From contig NC_065902.1 in assembly GCF_905147045.1 (NCBI RefSeq), forward strand, positions 3,045,377 to 3,109,376: a stretch of 64,000 nucleotides of DNA. The letters run 5' to 3'. Position numbers and translations under genes: made by a program. The stretch's first letter is position 1. Each line of letters opens with the position of its first letter. This document shows, piece by piece, positions 23,011 to 34,600 of the stretch. This stretch comes from Nymphalis io. Its lineage: Eukaryota > Arthropoda > Insecta > Lepidoptera > Nymphalidae. The notes under the pieces are model-generated. The model worked only from the letters and a program-made list of their open reading frames with translations, was not told the origin of the DNA and did no database searches.

Positions 23011-23269
23011 GAAAAAAGTAACTAAGTTATAAATGTTTGACAGTGATTACTGTAACTTGCTTTGGAAAACACGTAAAGTCGTTGGTCATTTGCCTGAACT
23101 CTCTCCGGTCGTGTCGGATTGCCGAACCACCTGGCGCATATCCTGTATATCCTCCTGGCCTATATTCATAGTTAGCCGCAATCATACTTTGTCTTATCCA
23201 TGCTTCACATGCTTACTGCATGCTTTACTGTGCAACTGCACAGTAAAAAAAAATGATAGCGAATAAAAC

Positions 23270-23521
23270 TCGAACTAGTCTATGAAATGGATGTAGAAGT
23301 TATACATAACGAAAGTTTACAAGTGTACAATCCTATTTAAATATATTTACTAAAAACTCAAATTTATTTCGTTATCATTCTATATTATATGGTTATCGAC
23401 TTGAGGAAAAGTATATTGCGGCATGTATACCATATATAAACATTTCAGAGGTAAATTATTATGGATGAAATTAAAACAAAATGATTTTAGTATGTCTACG
23501 TAATTTCGTTAACAACACATA
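23270..23521 (+). promoter_or_regulatory. Upstream region of gene B, duplicated at 29.2 kb
   Basis: The roughly 250 bp before the gene B start codon, including TCTATGAAATGGAT, ATGTACAATCCTATTT-like sequence and TATATAAACATTTCAGAGG, is repeated at about 29195-29457 in front of the broken exon 1. The TATATAAA at about 23433 could serve as a TATA box (inference). Functional limits cannot be set from sequence alone. Confidence 0.5.
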
Positions 23522-26500
23522 ATGATGCAGACGGCAATATTAACAATTATATTAATGTCATCTGTTGTCACGGTTGATTTGAAAAACATCACATCTAGTA
23601 GCACGGGCAGTATAGAACTTGACGATGACGCTGAAATTGAAACAATTTGTGCCGCAAGAAAGTGCTTAAAAAAGTGTTGTTGGAAAAACGAGTACGTTTC
23701 TACTGATACATACAGCTGTGAACGTTTCGATATGAATTTGGACTTTTCAAATGTACCGGTTTACGATGACTACGATCATTATCAAAAGATTAGCAAGTCT
23801 CTGCGTGATATATTCCTACTGGTGCCTGGGATGTTTTATGAAAAACTGACAAATGAAAATTCGGAAAATGAAATATTTGCCACAAATGCGATATCATTGG
23901 AGAATATCGGCAAGTTCGCATATATGACTGAGGTAGGTTACTATTTTTATTGGTCTAATAAGGACCCTGGACCCATACAGTTAAGTAACTTCCAATACAC
24001 ATGATGACTTTCGCAATAAGTAGCATATTGATAAAACGATGATAAGATTTATAAGTTATTTGATGAAATATTATTAAAATCCAGCAAGGTAACTAGTTTT
24101 CCGCCGCCAGCGTGTAAGGTATCCTATGTCTTTTCTGTACCACTGAAAACGTGTTTGCAAAATTTCAAAATCGATTAAGTAGTTAGGATGAGTAAGGGTA
24201 GTAAACAAACAAACTCACTATCGCATATTGATAGTTCAATCCACAATGACGCGCCTCACTCTTTCTCCCCACAGCTACAATACAAGTGTGCAATGTAAGT
24301 GTGAGTTCTATTACAACGCTCAGAGTACCTACGTACACTAAGTCTAATGACAAAAGAGATTCAAAGTCAACTAGAAGTATACTCTACTCATCAATTTTTA
24401 AATATGCACTTTTGGGTATTATCATTTTCTAATAATATTTATTTTTAAATAAAGTATTTTTATTTATAATTTAACCCTCTCGAGGACCCTGCATAGGATG
24501 AATTTATTATGATGATGAAGGCAAATTTTAGGATGCACGATATCCGTGAATGTTAAAAATATTGGATTATAACAGGAATGTTACTAGGAACCTAACAACA
24601 ATAATAAAACCATGATTTTTAAAAAATACTTATATTTGCATTACACTAATTGTATATTCGTAAGTCTATTGTCCAAAATATATAGGTATTTATATATAGA
24701 ATTGTCTACTTGATGGAAGGCTTTTTCCAAACTCGTCTAGATAGGTACCATCTACTTTTCAGATATTCTACGCATAAGATTAGTACTCAGTATTACAGTA
24801 ATGTTGTGTTCTGATTTAAAAGATGAGTGAGCCAGTGTTAACAGTTGTTAGTTAATGAAAAAGGTTGGTTCAAATAGTATGCAGACAAAAAAAAACTTTC
24901 ACAAACATTTATATTCAAATACACAACTTTACCTTACCTTCAGCTACTACTATAACTCAAAATACATTCATGTCTAAAACCTTAGTAATCACTGATAGCC
25001 TTGTCACAAAATGATCAAAACATAAACAGTTTTTTGGTATGGAATTTGAAGGATGTTTTTTGTTTTCAGAGTGGAAACCTTTATTACGAGGAACGAAATT
25101 CATATATTAGGTGGAATAAAGTAGAGTTATTTTGCGTGGACTATGAAGTCACGAATGCCAATGCTACTGTTCAATATTGGGCTGTCTTTAGTTCTAACGT
25201 CAAAGAACCTTATGTCCCGCACGATTATTATTCTTATGGTGAGTAAACTATCTAATTCAATTCTCTCTTGGATTCTTTCATAGAATTACTTAAAATGAAG
25301 TTAGTATATACCTATAAATAATAAAACAAATAGATGTAATGTAATATAAATGTTAGCAGCATTTACCCGTTGAATCGCAATACCTCTCGTGGTAATTCTA
25401 ATGCAGACACGGTGCATTATATCTTTTAGCATTTTTTCGCGCCATTTCTCCAACTCCTGAAGTTGGAGAAATGACATGAACAAGGCAAACAAACATTGAT
25501 AGAATTTGCATTTAGAGAAGAAAAGTTTTAGATAACAAAATATAAGCGTTAAATAATGTTTATAATATTTATGAAAATATTTACTAAATATCAATCCTGA
25601 AATAAAAAAAAAACTTTAATATCGTAAGAAAGGTCTCCATGTATACTTATCTACAATTGTTTATTTTAGTATTTTTATTACATAAGTCTCGTGACGCAAG
25701 TCACACTTTACATTTTTTTATACACCATTATGTATTCAGAGCACCATGGGAATTTGCCAGATAAATTATTTATTTATTTATTAAGGATCTCCGACAAAGG
25801 ATACACACTTACGAGTACATTACATCGTGGAATAATATGTTAAAATGTGCTCCTTCAATTACAGAAGACCACAGCAAGCATATAAATACAATTGTATCGT
25901 GCGACTTCGTGTTATGTGTTTCAAAGAAACGAGTGTACATGTTTGTCAGCTTGTCATATTCTATTTAAAATTGAAAATTTCTATTATAGCACTGTTGATA
26001 TCATCGGTGTTTCTGTACATCGTGCTGTTGGTTTACATCATCCTACCGGACCTGCGGAACCTTGCGGGTTTGATACTGATGGCCTACGTCTTTAGCCTAA
26101 TGGGTGCTTTCCTGTCTTTGGCATCTCTAAAGTTAGCGAATAAAACACAGAGTACATGCTATAATTTAAGTAAGTTTTAAGAATGTTTGACTGAGTACAT
26201 TGACCCCAAAATCATTGTAGATCTAAAGAGAAAATATCTTTCTAACTTGCAATGTAAAAACATTTTAGCCATAGTTCCTAAGCATTTAACAGTGGCTATT
26301 TTGGGCAACTAATTTTGGATTCAACGTTTAAGACACATATAAGGCCCATTAAACAATTTTTTTTTTGTATATTACTAATATTATTTATATGTGCAATGTG
26401 ATCAATCACGGTATTTGTATATTCGCTATGTATATATTATATTGATATATATTTTTAGAACAAGTACCTAATAATAATGGAACAATGTCATTTCAGCCGT

Positions 26501-29019
26501 TGTAATTTATTTTTTCTTCTTGTCAACTTTCTGCTGGATGAATGTGATGTCATTTGATATATGGTGGACTTTTCGGTAAGATATCTGAAAACAAATTTCA
26601 AAAATTATAACGTTACTACGATCGCCCTGTCATATAATAAAACTAAGATTGTCTTTCCATAAAATGAACTTTGAAAAGATTAAGGAAAGGAGCTTTGTGT
26701 GCGATGTACAATATAAGATTATCTATCAAATAATATGATTATATATGATAAATACGATAGTATTTAGGTAAATTAATTAATAGCATCACATATGCTATTG
26801 CTACGTATATTTAGCTTTAATTATTAACAAATTCTCGGGTTATTTTATTGATTTATCAAAATACCATTTTTTAAAAGTTATAACAGAACGGATCCCAATA
26901 ATTTTCTATGTCTCATTTGTCTAATTCTGTGTTTATGTTAAATATTTGAAAAAAATAAATAAAAGCAACTTTGCGTTCATTTCTGTATTATTGTTAATAA
27001 ATGTTTATATTTCCATTATTTCAGGGGATATGCAAAGGCTAGGCCAATACACAGACGGGGAGAAAAATTCAAATTCGGCATGTACTGTATCTACGCTTGG
27101 GGTATTCCAACGTTAATGGCTATCGGTCTAGTCGTAATTAACAACGCTGATTTAAGTCATATACCTTGGTTCATTAAGCCCCACCTACTTCAAAATGGAT
27201 GTTTTTTGGGAGGTCAGTTGGGTATATTGTTATGCCACGCTTAGAATAATGAATGAGCCAGTGTAACTTCAGGTATCAGGAACATAACATCTTAGTTACC
27301 AGGCTATGTAAAGAATGGTTAATATTTCCTAACACCAATGTCTATGTCAGTGGTGACCATATAAAAAAATGGACTATCGCTTGTAGATAAAATGTTTGTT
27401 AAGAATTAATTGAATACTAATTGTGTACTAAATTTTTTGTTTTTTTTTTTTTTATTAAGGTGTTTATAAGCTATTATACCTGTATGTTCCGATGCTAATA
27501 TTGATAATATGCAACTGGATGTTTTTCCTAATGACTGCGTTTAACATTTGGAGATTATGTCGTGGCAGCTCCGTGCTAGAGTCTGGGGCTGCTGGTAGCC
27601 TTACCGCCCATCGATCACAGAGGAATAGGTAATTTATTGAAATATTAGTTGACCGTCCCGACTTTATACAGATGAAGCTCTAGCTTCTTCTGTATAAAGT
27701 CAGCTAGTGGGTCACAGTGCCACCGGGTATAATCTAAACTGCCCACTCAAATACAGTAAAAAAAAAAACGTTCCCATGTTACGTAGGGCCTACCGGCATT
27801 GACCTTGGACCAAGGACCATACACTTAAAATACCAGCCAGCCTTTGACAGTTTTTTACCGTTGTTACGGGGCATGTCACCAGGACCATCCCCATAAAACC
27901 AATAACTCGCTGCATGTACCGCACCTAACCGCCTCAGGGGAGCAGTAAGATGCGCGTGCTACTGCGGCAACCTCCTTCTCCTTGTGACGAAAGCCGATCC
28001 CAAGCAGCTTTACCTCAAAAGTTAGTTTTATTCGTAAATGACGAAAACTCTAACCGAAAATTAAGATAAGAAAGAATAGCCTATTCTAATCGAATAAGGA
28101 GTAGATAAAAACCAACCTTAGATTTTTTTTTAAACTAAGAAACACAATCTCGGCAGAGACTCGTCCGTCCCTCCTAAATAATTTATTAATTTTATTAATT
28201 TTTCAATGTTACTATTTATCTTCGTTAACTTTATTTGTTTATTTGTTACAGACTTATGGTGTATCTCAAATTGTCTATTATAATGGGGATAAACTGGTTA
28301 ATTGAAATTGTAAGTTTCATAACACCAGATCTAAAAATATGGATAATCACTGACTCTTACAATCTCCTGATCGGTGTTTCTATATTTTTCATTTTCGTAT
28401 GTAAGTGGAAAATTTACAGAACACTTCGGGAAAGGTAATATATTATACGTCTTATATTTAAATTTTTATTTAAAAAAAATATGATACCGTAATAGGACGC
28501 TCGCTAGATGTGATACGTTGAAAATAGATCGAAATAAATATAGAGTTAAATAAAAAAACAACAATATTATATATTATAATAATAAAGAGCAACGATGTAT
28601 ATAGTGTGTCACGCACACTCGAGTCAAATGAAAGCGGCGGCCACCTACAGCTTTGCTCACGTTTGAAGAAGAAGCAGGGTATCCTTCGTGTAAAGTCAAG
28701 GATAAACTGTCTCTATTCCAAATATCATCCAAATCTGTCCAACCGTTTTTTCGTTATTTAGTTACAAACATCCAAACATTCACATTTATAAAATTAGTAT
28801 ACTTAAACACATAGTTAAATCTCATATGTTTGAATTTTTCTTTAACATTTTATGAAAAATTACAAAATATCAGTTCTAAGAAATTAGATAATTTTGTTCA
28901 TATTGTTGATTATTTTATTTATTTACAATAAACAGATGATTTGCAGGTATTACGGATTTGTCAACAATAAACTGAAACTTAGCGAAGGCAAATCCAATCA
29001 GCAGCACGCTGGAGTCTAA
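23522..29019 (+). CDS. Mth-like GPCR gene B
   Basis: Complete eight-exon family B (Methuselah-like) receptor, 483 residues. Exons: 23522-23932, 25070-25238, 25990-26169, 26497-26575, 27025-27212, 27460-27628, 28252-28434, 28947-29019. Residues 1 to about 20 are a signal peptide (MMQTAILTIILM). An acidic stretch (ELDDDAEIE) precedes the Cys cluster CAARKCLKKCC; a further Cys (SCERF) and FCVDYE complete a short ectodomain. TM1-TM2 flank LPDLRNLAGL. TM3 ends DIWWTFR, TM4 has YAWGIP, TM5 YLYVPMLI, TM6 MGINWLIEI and TM7 NLLIGVSIFF. The first of two adjacent ATGs is used. The tail (RYYGFVNNKLKLSEGK..) is only about 24 residues, because one extra base relative to gene C shifts the frame and brings an early TAA. 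AATAAA lies at 29177. Predicted plasma-membrane receptor, ligand unknown; Drosophila Mth relatives are linked to stress and lifespan, which cannot be assumed here. Confidence 0.9.
24095..24235 (+). repeat. Interspersed repeat (CTAGTTTTCCGCC family)
   Basis: In intron 1 of gene B. Shares CCTATGTCTTTTTCTGTACC-like and AAATTTCAAAATCGATTAAG-like phrases with 36128-36265 and 46193-46300. Confidence 0.5.
24722..24842 (-). mobile_element. Metulj-like SINE fragment, decayed
   Basis: CCAAACTCGTCTAGATAGG, TTCAGATATTCTACGC and ATGAGTGAGCCAGTGTTA, in intron 1 of gene B. Confidence 0.6.
25443..25473. repeat. Hairpin, 13-bp arms
   Basis: CATTTCTCCAACT and AGTTGGAGAAATG are perfectly complementary around a 5-nt loop, in intron 2 of gene B. 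Confidence 0.8.
27241..27369 (-). mobile_element. Metulj-like SINE fragment
   Basis: TGAATGAGCCAGTGTAAC, GAACATAACATCTTAGTTAC and GTCAGTGGTGACCATATAAA, in intron 5 of gene B. It is absent from the matching intron of gene C, so it inserted after the duplication or was lost from C. Confidence 0.65.
27660..27701. repeat. Near-perfect hairpin, 20-bp arms
   Basis: GACTTTATACAGATGAAGCT at 27660-27679 pairs with 27682-27701 with one mismatch and a 2-nt loop, in intron 6 of gene B. Confidence 0.88.
27705..28030. repeat. GC-richer repeat fragment in gene B intron 6
   Basis: Composition differs sharply from flanking AT-rich intron: TGCCACCGGGTATAATCTAA, GGACCATCCCCATAAAACC, CCGCCTCAGGGGAGCAGTAA. Not present in the short intron 6 of gene C, so probably a transposable element fragment. 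Family not recognised. Confidence 0.45.
28640..28800. repeat. Old interspersed repeat shared with gene C intron 7
   Basis: CTTTGCTCACGTTTGA, TCTCTATTCCAAATATCATC and TTCACATTTATAAAATTAG match the repeat at 40210-40390 in the same intron of gene C, so the insertion predates the B/C duplication. Confidence 0.65.
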
Positions 29020-29176
29020 TCTAAGTCAACACATTTCATCATTCGAGAAGAGAATCCACTTTTGGGAACAACATTGGGATTTATACGGACTGTTAGTTTA
29101 CTTTTACTTTATATTTAATAACAGAAATGTTCGGTTGACCTACCTTCTGGCGTTATTCCTTATTTATATGATTGCG

Positions 29177-29182
29177 AATAAA
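29177..29182 (+). terminator. Poly(A) signal, gene B
   Basis: AATAAA, 158 bp after the gene B stop codon. Confidence 0.55.
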
Positions 29183-29194
29183 ACCAGAAATAAT

Positions 29195-29700
29195 CTATGA
29201 AATGGATATTTTATATATAACGAAAACTTATAAATGTACAATCCTATTTTAATATATTTAACAAAAACTCACATTTGTTTTAATGTCATTCCACGTAAAG
29301 TTATCAACTCAAGAAAAAGTACATCGGGACATATATACTATATATAAACATTTCAGAGGTAAATTATTATGGATATATTAAATTTGGCAAGCTTGCAAGC
29401 ATTATAATTAAAAGAGTATTGAGTATATCTATGTAATTATATTAACAATACGTAATCATGGCTAAGACGGATCTGTTATCGTGATTTATTTTAAAAATAT
29501 CACACCTAATAGCACGGGCAGTATAGGACTTAATTATGATAAATAAAATGCATTAAAAGTGTTGTAGGAAAAACAAGTACTTCTCCGCTAATAAACACAG
29601 CTGTGAAAGTTTCGATATGAATATGAATTCCTCAAATGTCCGGTACATTGAATTTGATTTGATTTAAAATGACTACAAGAAACACAATATATATGACTAA
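29195..29700 (+). pseudogene. Broken promoter + exon 1 copy of the receptor
   Basis: About 29195-29457 copies the upstream region of gene B, and 29458 to about 29700 copies exon 1. Retained phrases are AGCACGGGCAGTATAG, TGCATTAAAAGTGTTGTAGG, ACAGCTGTGAAAGTTTCGAT and TATATATGACTAA at the old exon end. The ATG at 29458 is followed after eight codons by TGA; the signal-peptide segment is shortened, the acidic stretch carries a stop, TGT-TGT is followed by TAG, and GAG at the donor has become TAA. No other exon of this copy is present before gene C. It is a dead exon from an extra tandem duplication. Confidence 0.88.
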
Positions 29701-29719
29701 TAAGCAACCAATTTAATTA

Positions 29720-31686
29720 GCCCAGAAGAACATGGGTCTCATGACATGTTAACTGCCACACAAAGTAAGAGGTTGTTTTATTGAAACTACGGGGGATACC
29801 GGTGGGCCAAACCCGATGAGCTTTTGTGGCCATGGGGACACTGGTGAGCCATGCCTTCGATTCAAACCTGTTTAACTGGCCACCAAACATATCATACAAA
29901 AACGATAAGGTGGTGGTGGTAGCATGGCCCCGTCAACGTATCCGGCGTGGTTTTCGTGTTTTGCAAACGACTTTCTTACAACAACAAACGACAAAATTTA
30001 TTTCGTTACTTTGTTATTGTTGTCCTAAACTTTATCAAATTAAATATATATGTAACTGATAAAATTGATATTTTTATCAATGTATAAATAAAATTAATTG
30101 CGATTTGAAATTTACGTTTTAAGGCTTTTATTCTAAGTAATTAAGTGTCCCTTTAAGTTTAGGTAGAAAGGTCCTTGGAATATTTTTGCGGGTTTTTCAC
30201 TGAATGACCATTTAAATATATCAGTGTGTACATAACCACAGCTGTAGGAAAAGTAGTCGCAGTATAATTTTTTAAGCATAAGCATTGTTTATCCATTTTA
30301 TTTATGTCGTTTTTTCTTATTGTGGACCATGCCACTAAATCTAAATTTTTGTTTCTATATTCATACTATATTATAAAGAGGTAAAATTTGTTTGTTTGTA
30401 GGTGGTTATTTCCGAAACAAATGATCTATTCTTTTTACAATGTTAGAAACAGGCTATAAAATATATTTATATCATGCATATAGTACGAATTTTCTCTAGC
30501 AAGTCGGAAAGAAATACCTTTTAAAACAGAAATATTTGCGTGCGCTGTCTAAACAGTTGTATCTACTTGAAAACAATGTATGGAAATCTATTTTTTCTTA
30601 AATAATTGTACAAAAAAGTCCGCCGTTTTTTATCGTTTATACTGCTTTTATGTTTTAAAAAATATTTTTTCGACATACTTACGTGAAGATAAAGATATTT
30701 TAACCATAAAATATGAATTCCTATCAAAATAAAATGTGGTGACCATTCTCATCAGACAAGGATGCATGGAAGGATGGAGCTAGTTGATGCACATCTCGGG
30801 AATTCCAATGATTCCGACGGATCTGGCTATATCGTTTAAGCGAAATTTGCCCTGACTATTAACAAGATCCAGGGTCTAAAGTTGTCTTTGGTTGGCATTG
30901 AACTACGAAATTAATATTTTTCCCATTCATCCGAAAATCTGATTATTTTGTTGGACACGGCACACAAAGAAGTTTAATTTAATAGGTATGTATATTAGTT
31001 TTTGATTGAAGAGTCTGTGTATTGTGTGTAACATCAAAATAATAACTTTTTAGTAAATGCATATGAAAGTATATAATATATAAAAAATATTGTCTGTTTG
31101 TCTGCCAGCTGGACCGATTTTGACGGATTTTTTACTGACTGATAGCTGATGTTATAAGGAGTAACTTAGGCTACTTTTATTTTAGAATAAAGTTTAAAGC
31201 TCTGTGCAAAAAAAAATGAAATTTGAAATTCACACGGAGGAAGTCGTGGGCAGAAGCTAGTATGTTATAAATTTCCTCTAATTTCCAGAAATGCCTTCAC
31301 TACTGAACTTTATGATAAGCAATATTTTTTCAAGCATTTGAGTACCAATTACATTAGACAATACAAATTCAATTTATAACAATTATACTACAAAAGAAAA
31401 AAAACACAATATACAAAAATCATTCTAAATTCTAAAGCAGCTTATAAAGTTATTTATAAATGAGTATTTATATATAAAATGTTTATACAAGAAAACAATT
31501 TAATTAATACAAAGGAACAGAAGCTGATAATTGTATTAAAGTATATTTCCTACAATTTTTAATATAATTAACTGTGTAAATGAAACAATACGTCGCATGA
31601 CCGCAAACAATGATTCGGGCCCGTAAGGATCATAATTATATGTGTATTTATTATTACCACACTAATGTTATAAGCAAGACGTAATA
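29720..31686. other. Intergenic B-C, mostly unrecognised
   Basis: Holds a GC-richer piece at about 29730-29960 with no recognisable domain, a decayed repeat at about 30360-30720, and an interspersed repeat at 31080-31262 ending GTGGGCAGAAGCTAGTA. The AT-rich 400 bp before gene C should contain its promoter. It shares little with the gene B upstream region beyond the last few dozen bases. Confidence 0.45.
31080..31262 (+). repeat. Interspersed repeat ending GGGCAGAAGCTAGTA
   Basis: TGTCTGTTTGTCTGCCAGCT, GGACCGATTTTGACGG, then the end GTCGTGGGCAGAAGCTAGT that is common on lepidopteran repeats. Confidence 0.5.
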
Positions 31687-34600
31687 ATGGTACAGGCGAA
31701 AATATTAACCATTCTATTGATCTTATCGTCTGTTGTTGCGATTGATTTTGAAAATATCGCTTTTACTAGCGCAGGCAGTATAGAACTCGATGATGATGAT
31801 GACATTGAAACAGTTTGTGCAGCAAGAAAGTGCATTAAAAAGTGTTGTCCGAAAAACGAGTACGTTTCTACTGATACATACAGCTGTGAACGTTTCGATA
31901 TGAATTTGGACTTTTCAAATGTACCGGTTTACGATGACTACGATCATTTCCAAAAAATCAGCATGTCTTTGCGTGATATATTCCTACTGGTGCCTGGGAT
32001 GTTTTATGAAAAAAGGGCATGGGATGAAAGTCTCGAGAATCAAACATTTGCCGAAGCTGCGTACGTTTTGATGGATCTCAACATCTCCACATTTATGACT
32101 GAGGTGGGTAACTAATTTATAGGCTTTTTATTTATAGGTCAAACTAATATAGGTAATATATCCTTTTACTCCATACAGTTGTGTCATAAGTAAGTAAGTA
32201 AGTAACAGCCTGTAAATGTCTCACTGCTGAGCTAAGGCCTCCTCTCCCTTTTTGAGGAGAAGGTTTGGAGCTTATTCCACCACGCTGCTCCAATGCGGGT
32301 TGGTGGAATACACATATGGCAGAATTTCGATGAAATTAGACACATGCAGGTTTCCTCACGATGTTTTCCTTCACCGAAAAGCACGAGATGAATTATAAAC
32401 AGAAATTAAGCACATGAAAATTCAGAGGTGCTTGCCCGGGTTTGAACCCACGTTCATCGGTTAAGATTCACGCGTTCTTACCACTGGGCCATCTCGACTT
32501 CTGTGTTCTTTACAGATGTGTCATCCTTACTTATAATACCTAGAATTATTATTAGTACGGATTATAGAATACAACTGAAATTAAATGCCTTATTTATAAA
32601 CGTCGTTTAGCTGAACTGATTTCTCTCTTTCTGTCTTCATTTATATGACATTAGAAAGAAGAAGACACAGCATTGTAAAACTAATCATTCCCTGAACACC
32701 ATTTATAGGTAAATCCATAAATCTTAATTAATTTAAATAGCTGTAATATATTTGCCCGAGATAGAATGACGCAGCCATGACCAATGGGACAATTTATTGG
32801 CGTGATGAGTAATTGAATAATTGTTATTCGACGTAAACAATAAACGACGATATTTTTTGGTTGACAAATCATCATCATTAACAACCCTTTTGTCCACTGC
32901 TGGACAGAGGTCTCTCCAATGGCTCAGCACTGAGCACGATCCTCGGCTTTTAATTTCCATCCGACTCGCCGGAGGGCCCTACGCTACTTTTGCCAAAGCC
33001 CGGTCTCCACTCCAGAACACGTCTTCTACAACAGTTGTCGGTTCTGCGACATGTCACCAGCCCACTGCCACTTCAGCTTACTAATCCTTTGGACTATGTT
33101 AATAACTTTGCTTCTCTGTCGGATCATCACATTTGAGATTCGATCCTTTAGAGAAACTCCAAGCATAGCACTCTCCATAGCTGACAAATGATTGATTTAA
33201 TTCCAGTAATATAAATTGCGTTGAGTTATTGTTCTTGTTTATAGATTTCTTATTAATTATATTTTCCATTATTATTTTTACAAAAATGTTTATATTCTTA
33301 ACCAATTCTTACAATTTTTTTTACCAAAACCGGCAAAATATTTTAACAGTTGAGTTTTTGCGAGTCGAGTTCATTATCATTTTACTTTTATAATTATTAT
33401 TGCCCGCGTGTTGGGGTGGGGTGTTGTCTTGGTTTTAAGATATAAAAATTACCCTATGTCCTTTTTTGAAGACCAAGCCTGCTTCATACTATATTTCATT
33501 TAAATAGATTCAGTGATTTAGACATAAAAGTGTAACCGAGTTACTTTCGCATTTATGATATTGGTATTGATATACCTTGTAACAAAAATATATTTAAAAC
33601 TCTGAAAATTATTAAAAAAAAATACATAAGTAAGATTTAGTAACTCTTATCTGAAATAATTGATTAATTGAACATGACAACAATGACAAGAGTTTTAAAG
33701 TTCATTTGAATTTAGAAAAACAATATTGTTGACCGTTTATTTGTGTTGTGTGTTTATTTGTGTCTTAATTACTTGTGTGACTTAAACATTATATTACTAT
33801 GTAATTAAAATATTAAACATTTGATAAAGTTATATCAATCAGCTCTGATGTGTACATATTACCCTAATGAGTATTTATAAAATAATTATAAATAATATTA
33901 TAACTTCGCTTCGCTTAAAATATTCATTTGTCCGTGTTGTCGCGAAGACACTTCTAATCCGATTGACATGAAACTATGATAGTTTAAGATTTAAGATAGC
34001 AATGAGCAACATAGTATATTTATATCTTAGTAAAGGAGAAAATCGATCCAGGCGTTTTGAACGCTGGGATTACTGTAACGAATAAATTTATGTATAGTTT
34101 ATAGTAACAATTTTTTTATGCCTAAGGAACGAGGATATATTTATAACTTGGCATATATTTCAAATGCGAAAGTAACTGTCTATCTGATAGGCTTTCAATC
34201 AACTGAAAATATTTATGTGAAATTTGGTGTGAAGCAAGCTTGAACCCTAAGTAACGCTTTGAGCCCGTCCGAGTAGGTACCACCCACTCATCAGATATTC
34301 CACCGCCAAATAGCAACGTTTAGTATTGTCATCTTACGGTTTATAGGTCGAGTGAGCCAGCCACTACAGAAACAACATAACATCCTAGTTTCCTAGGTTA
34401 GTGGCGCATTGACGATGTACAAAGTGGTTAATATTTTGTACATCAACAATGAGCAGTGGTGACTCACCAACAGGTGCCCCATTTAATCATCCGCCCACCT
34501 AATACAATTAAAAAAAAATTACATCTGCAACCAATACAATACAATCCACTATAAGAATTTATTTTCAAGTCATTAATACTTCCGGCAATCAAGTTAGCAG

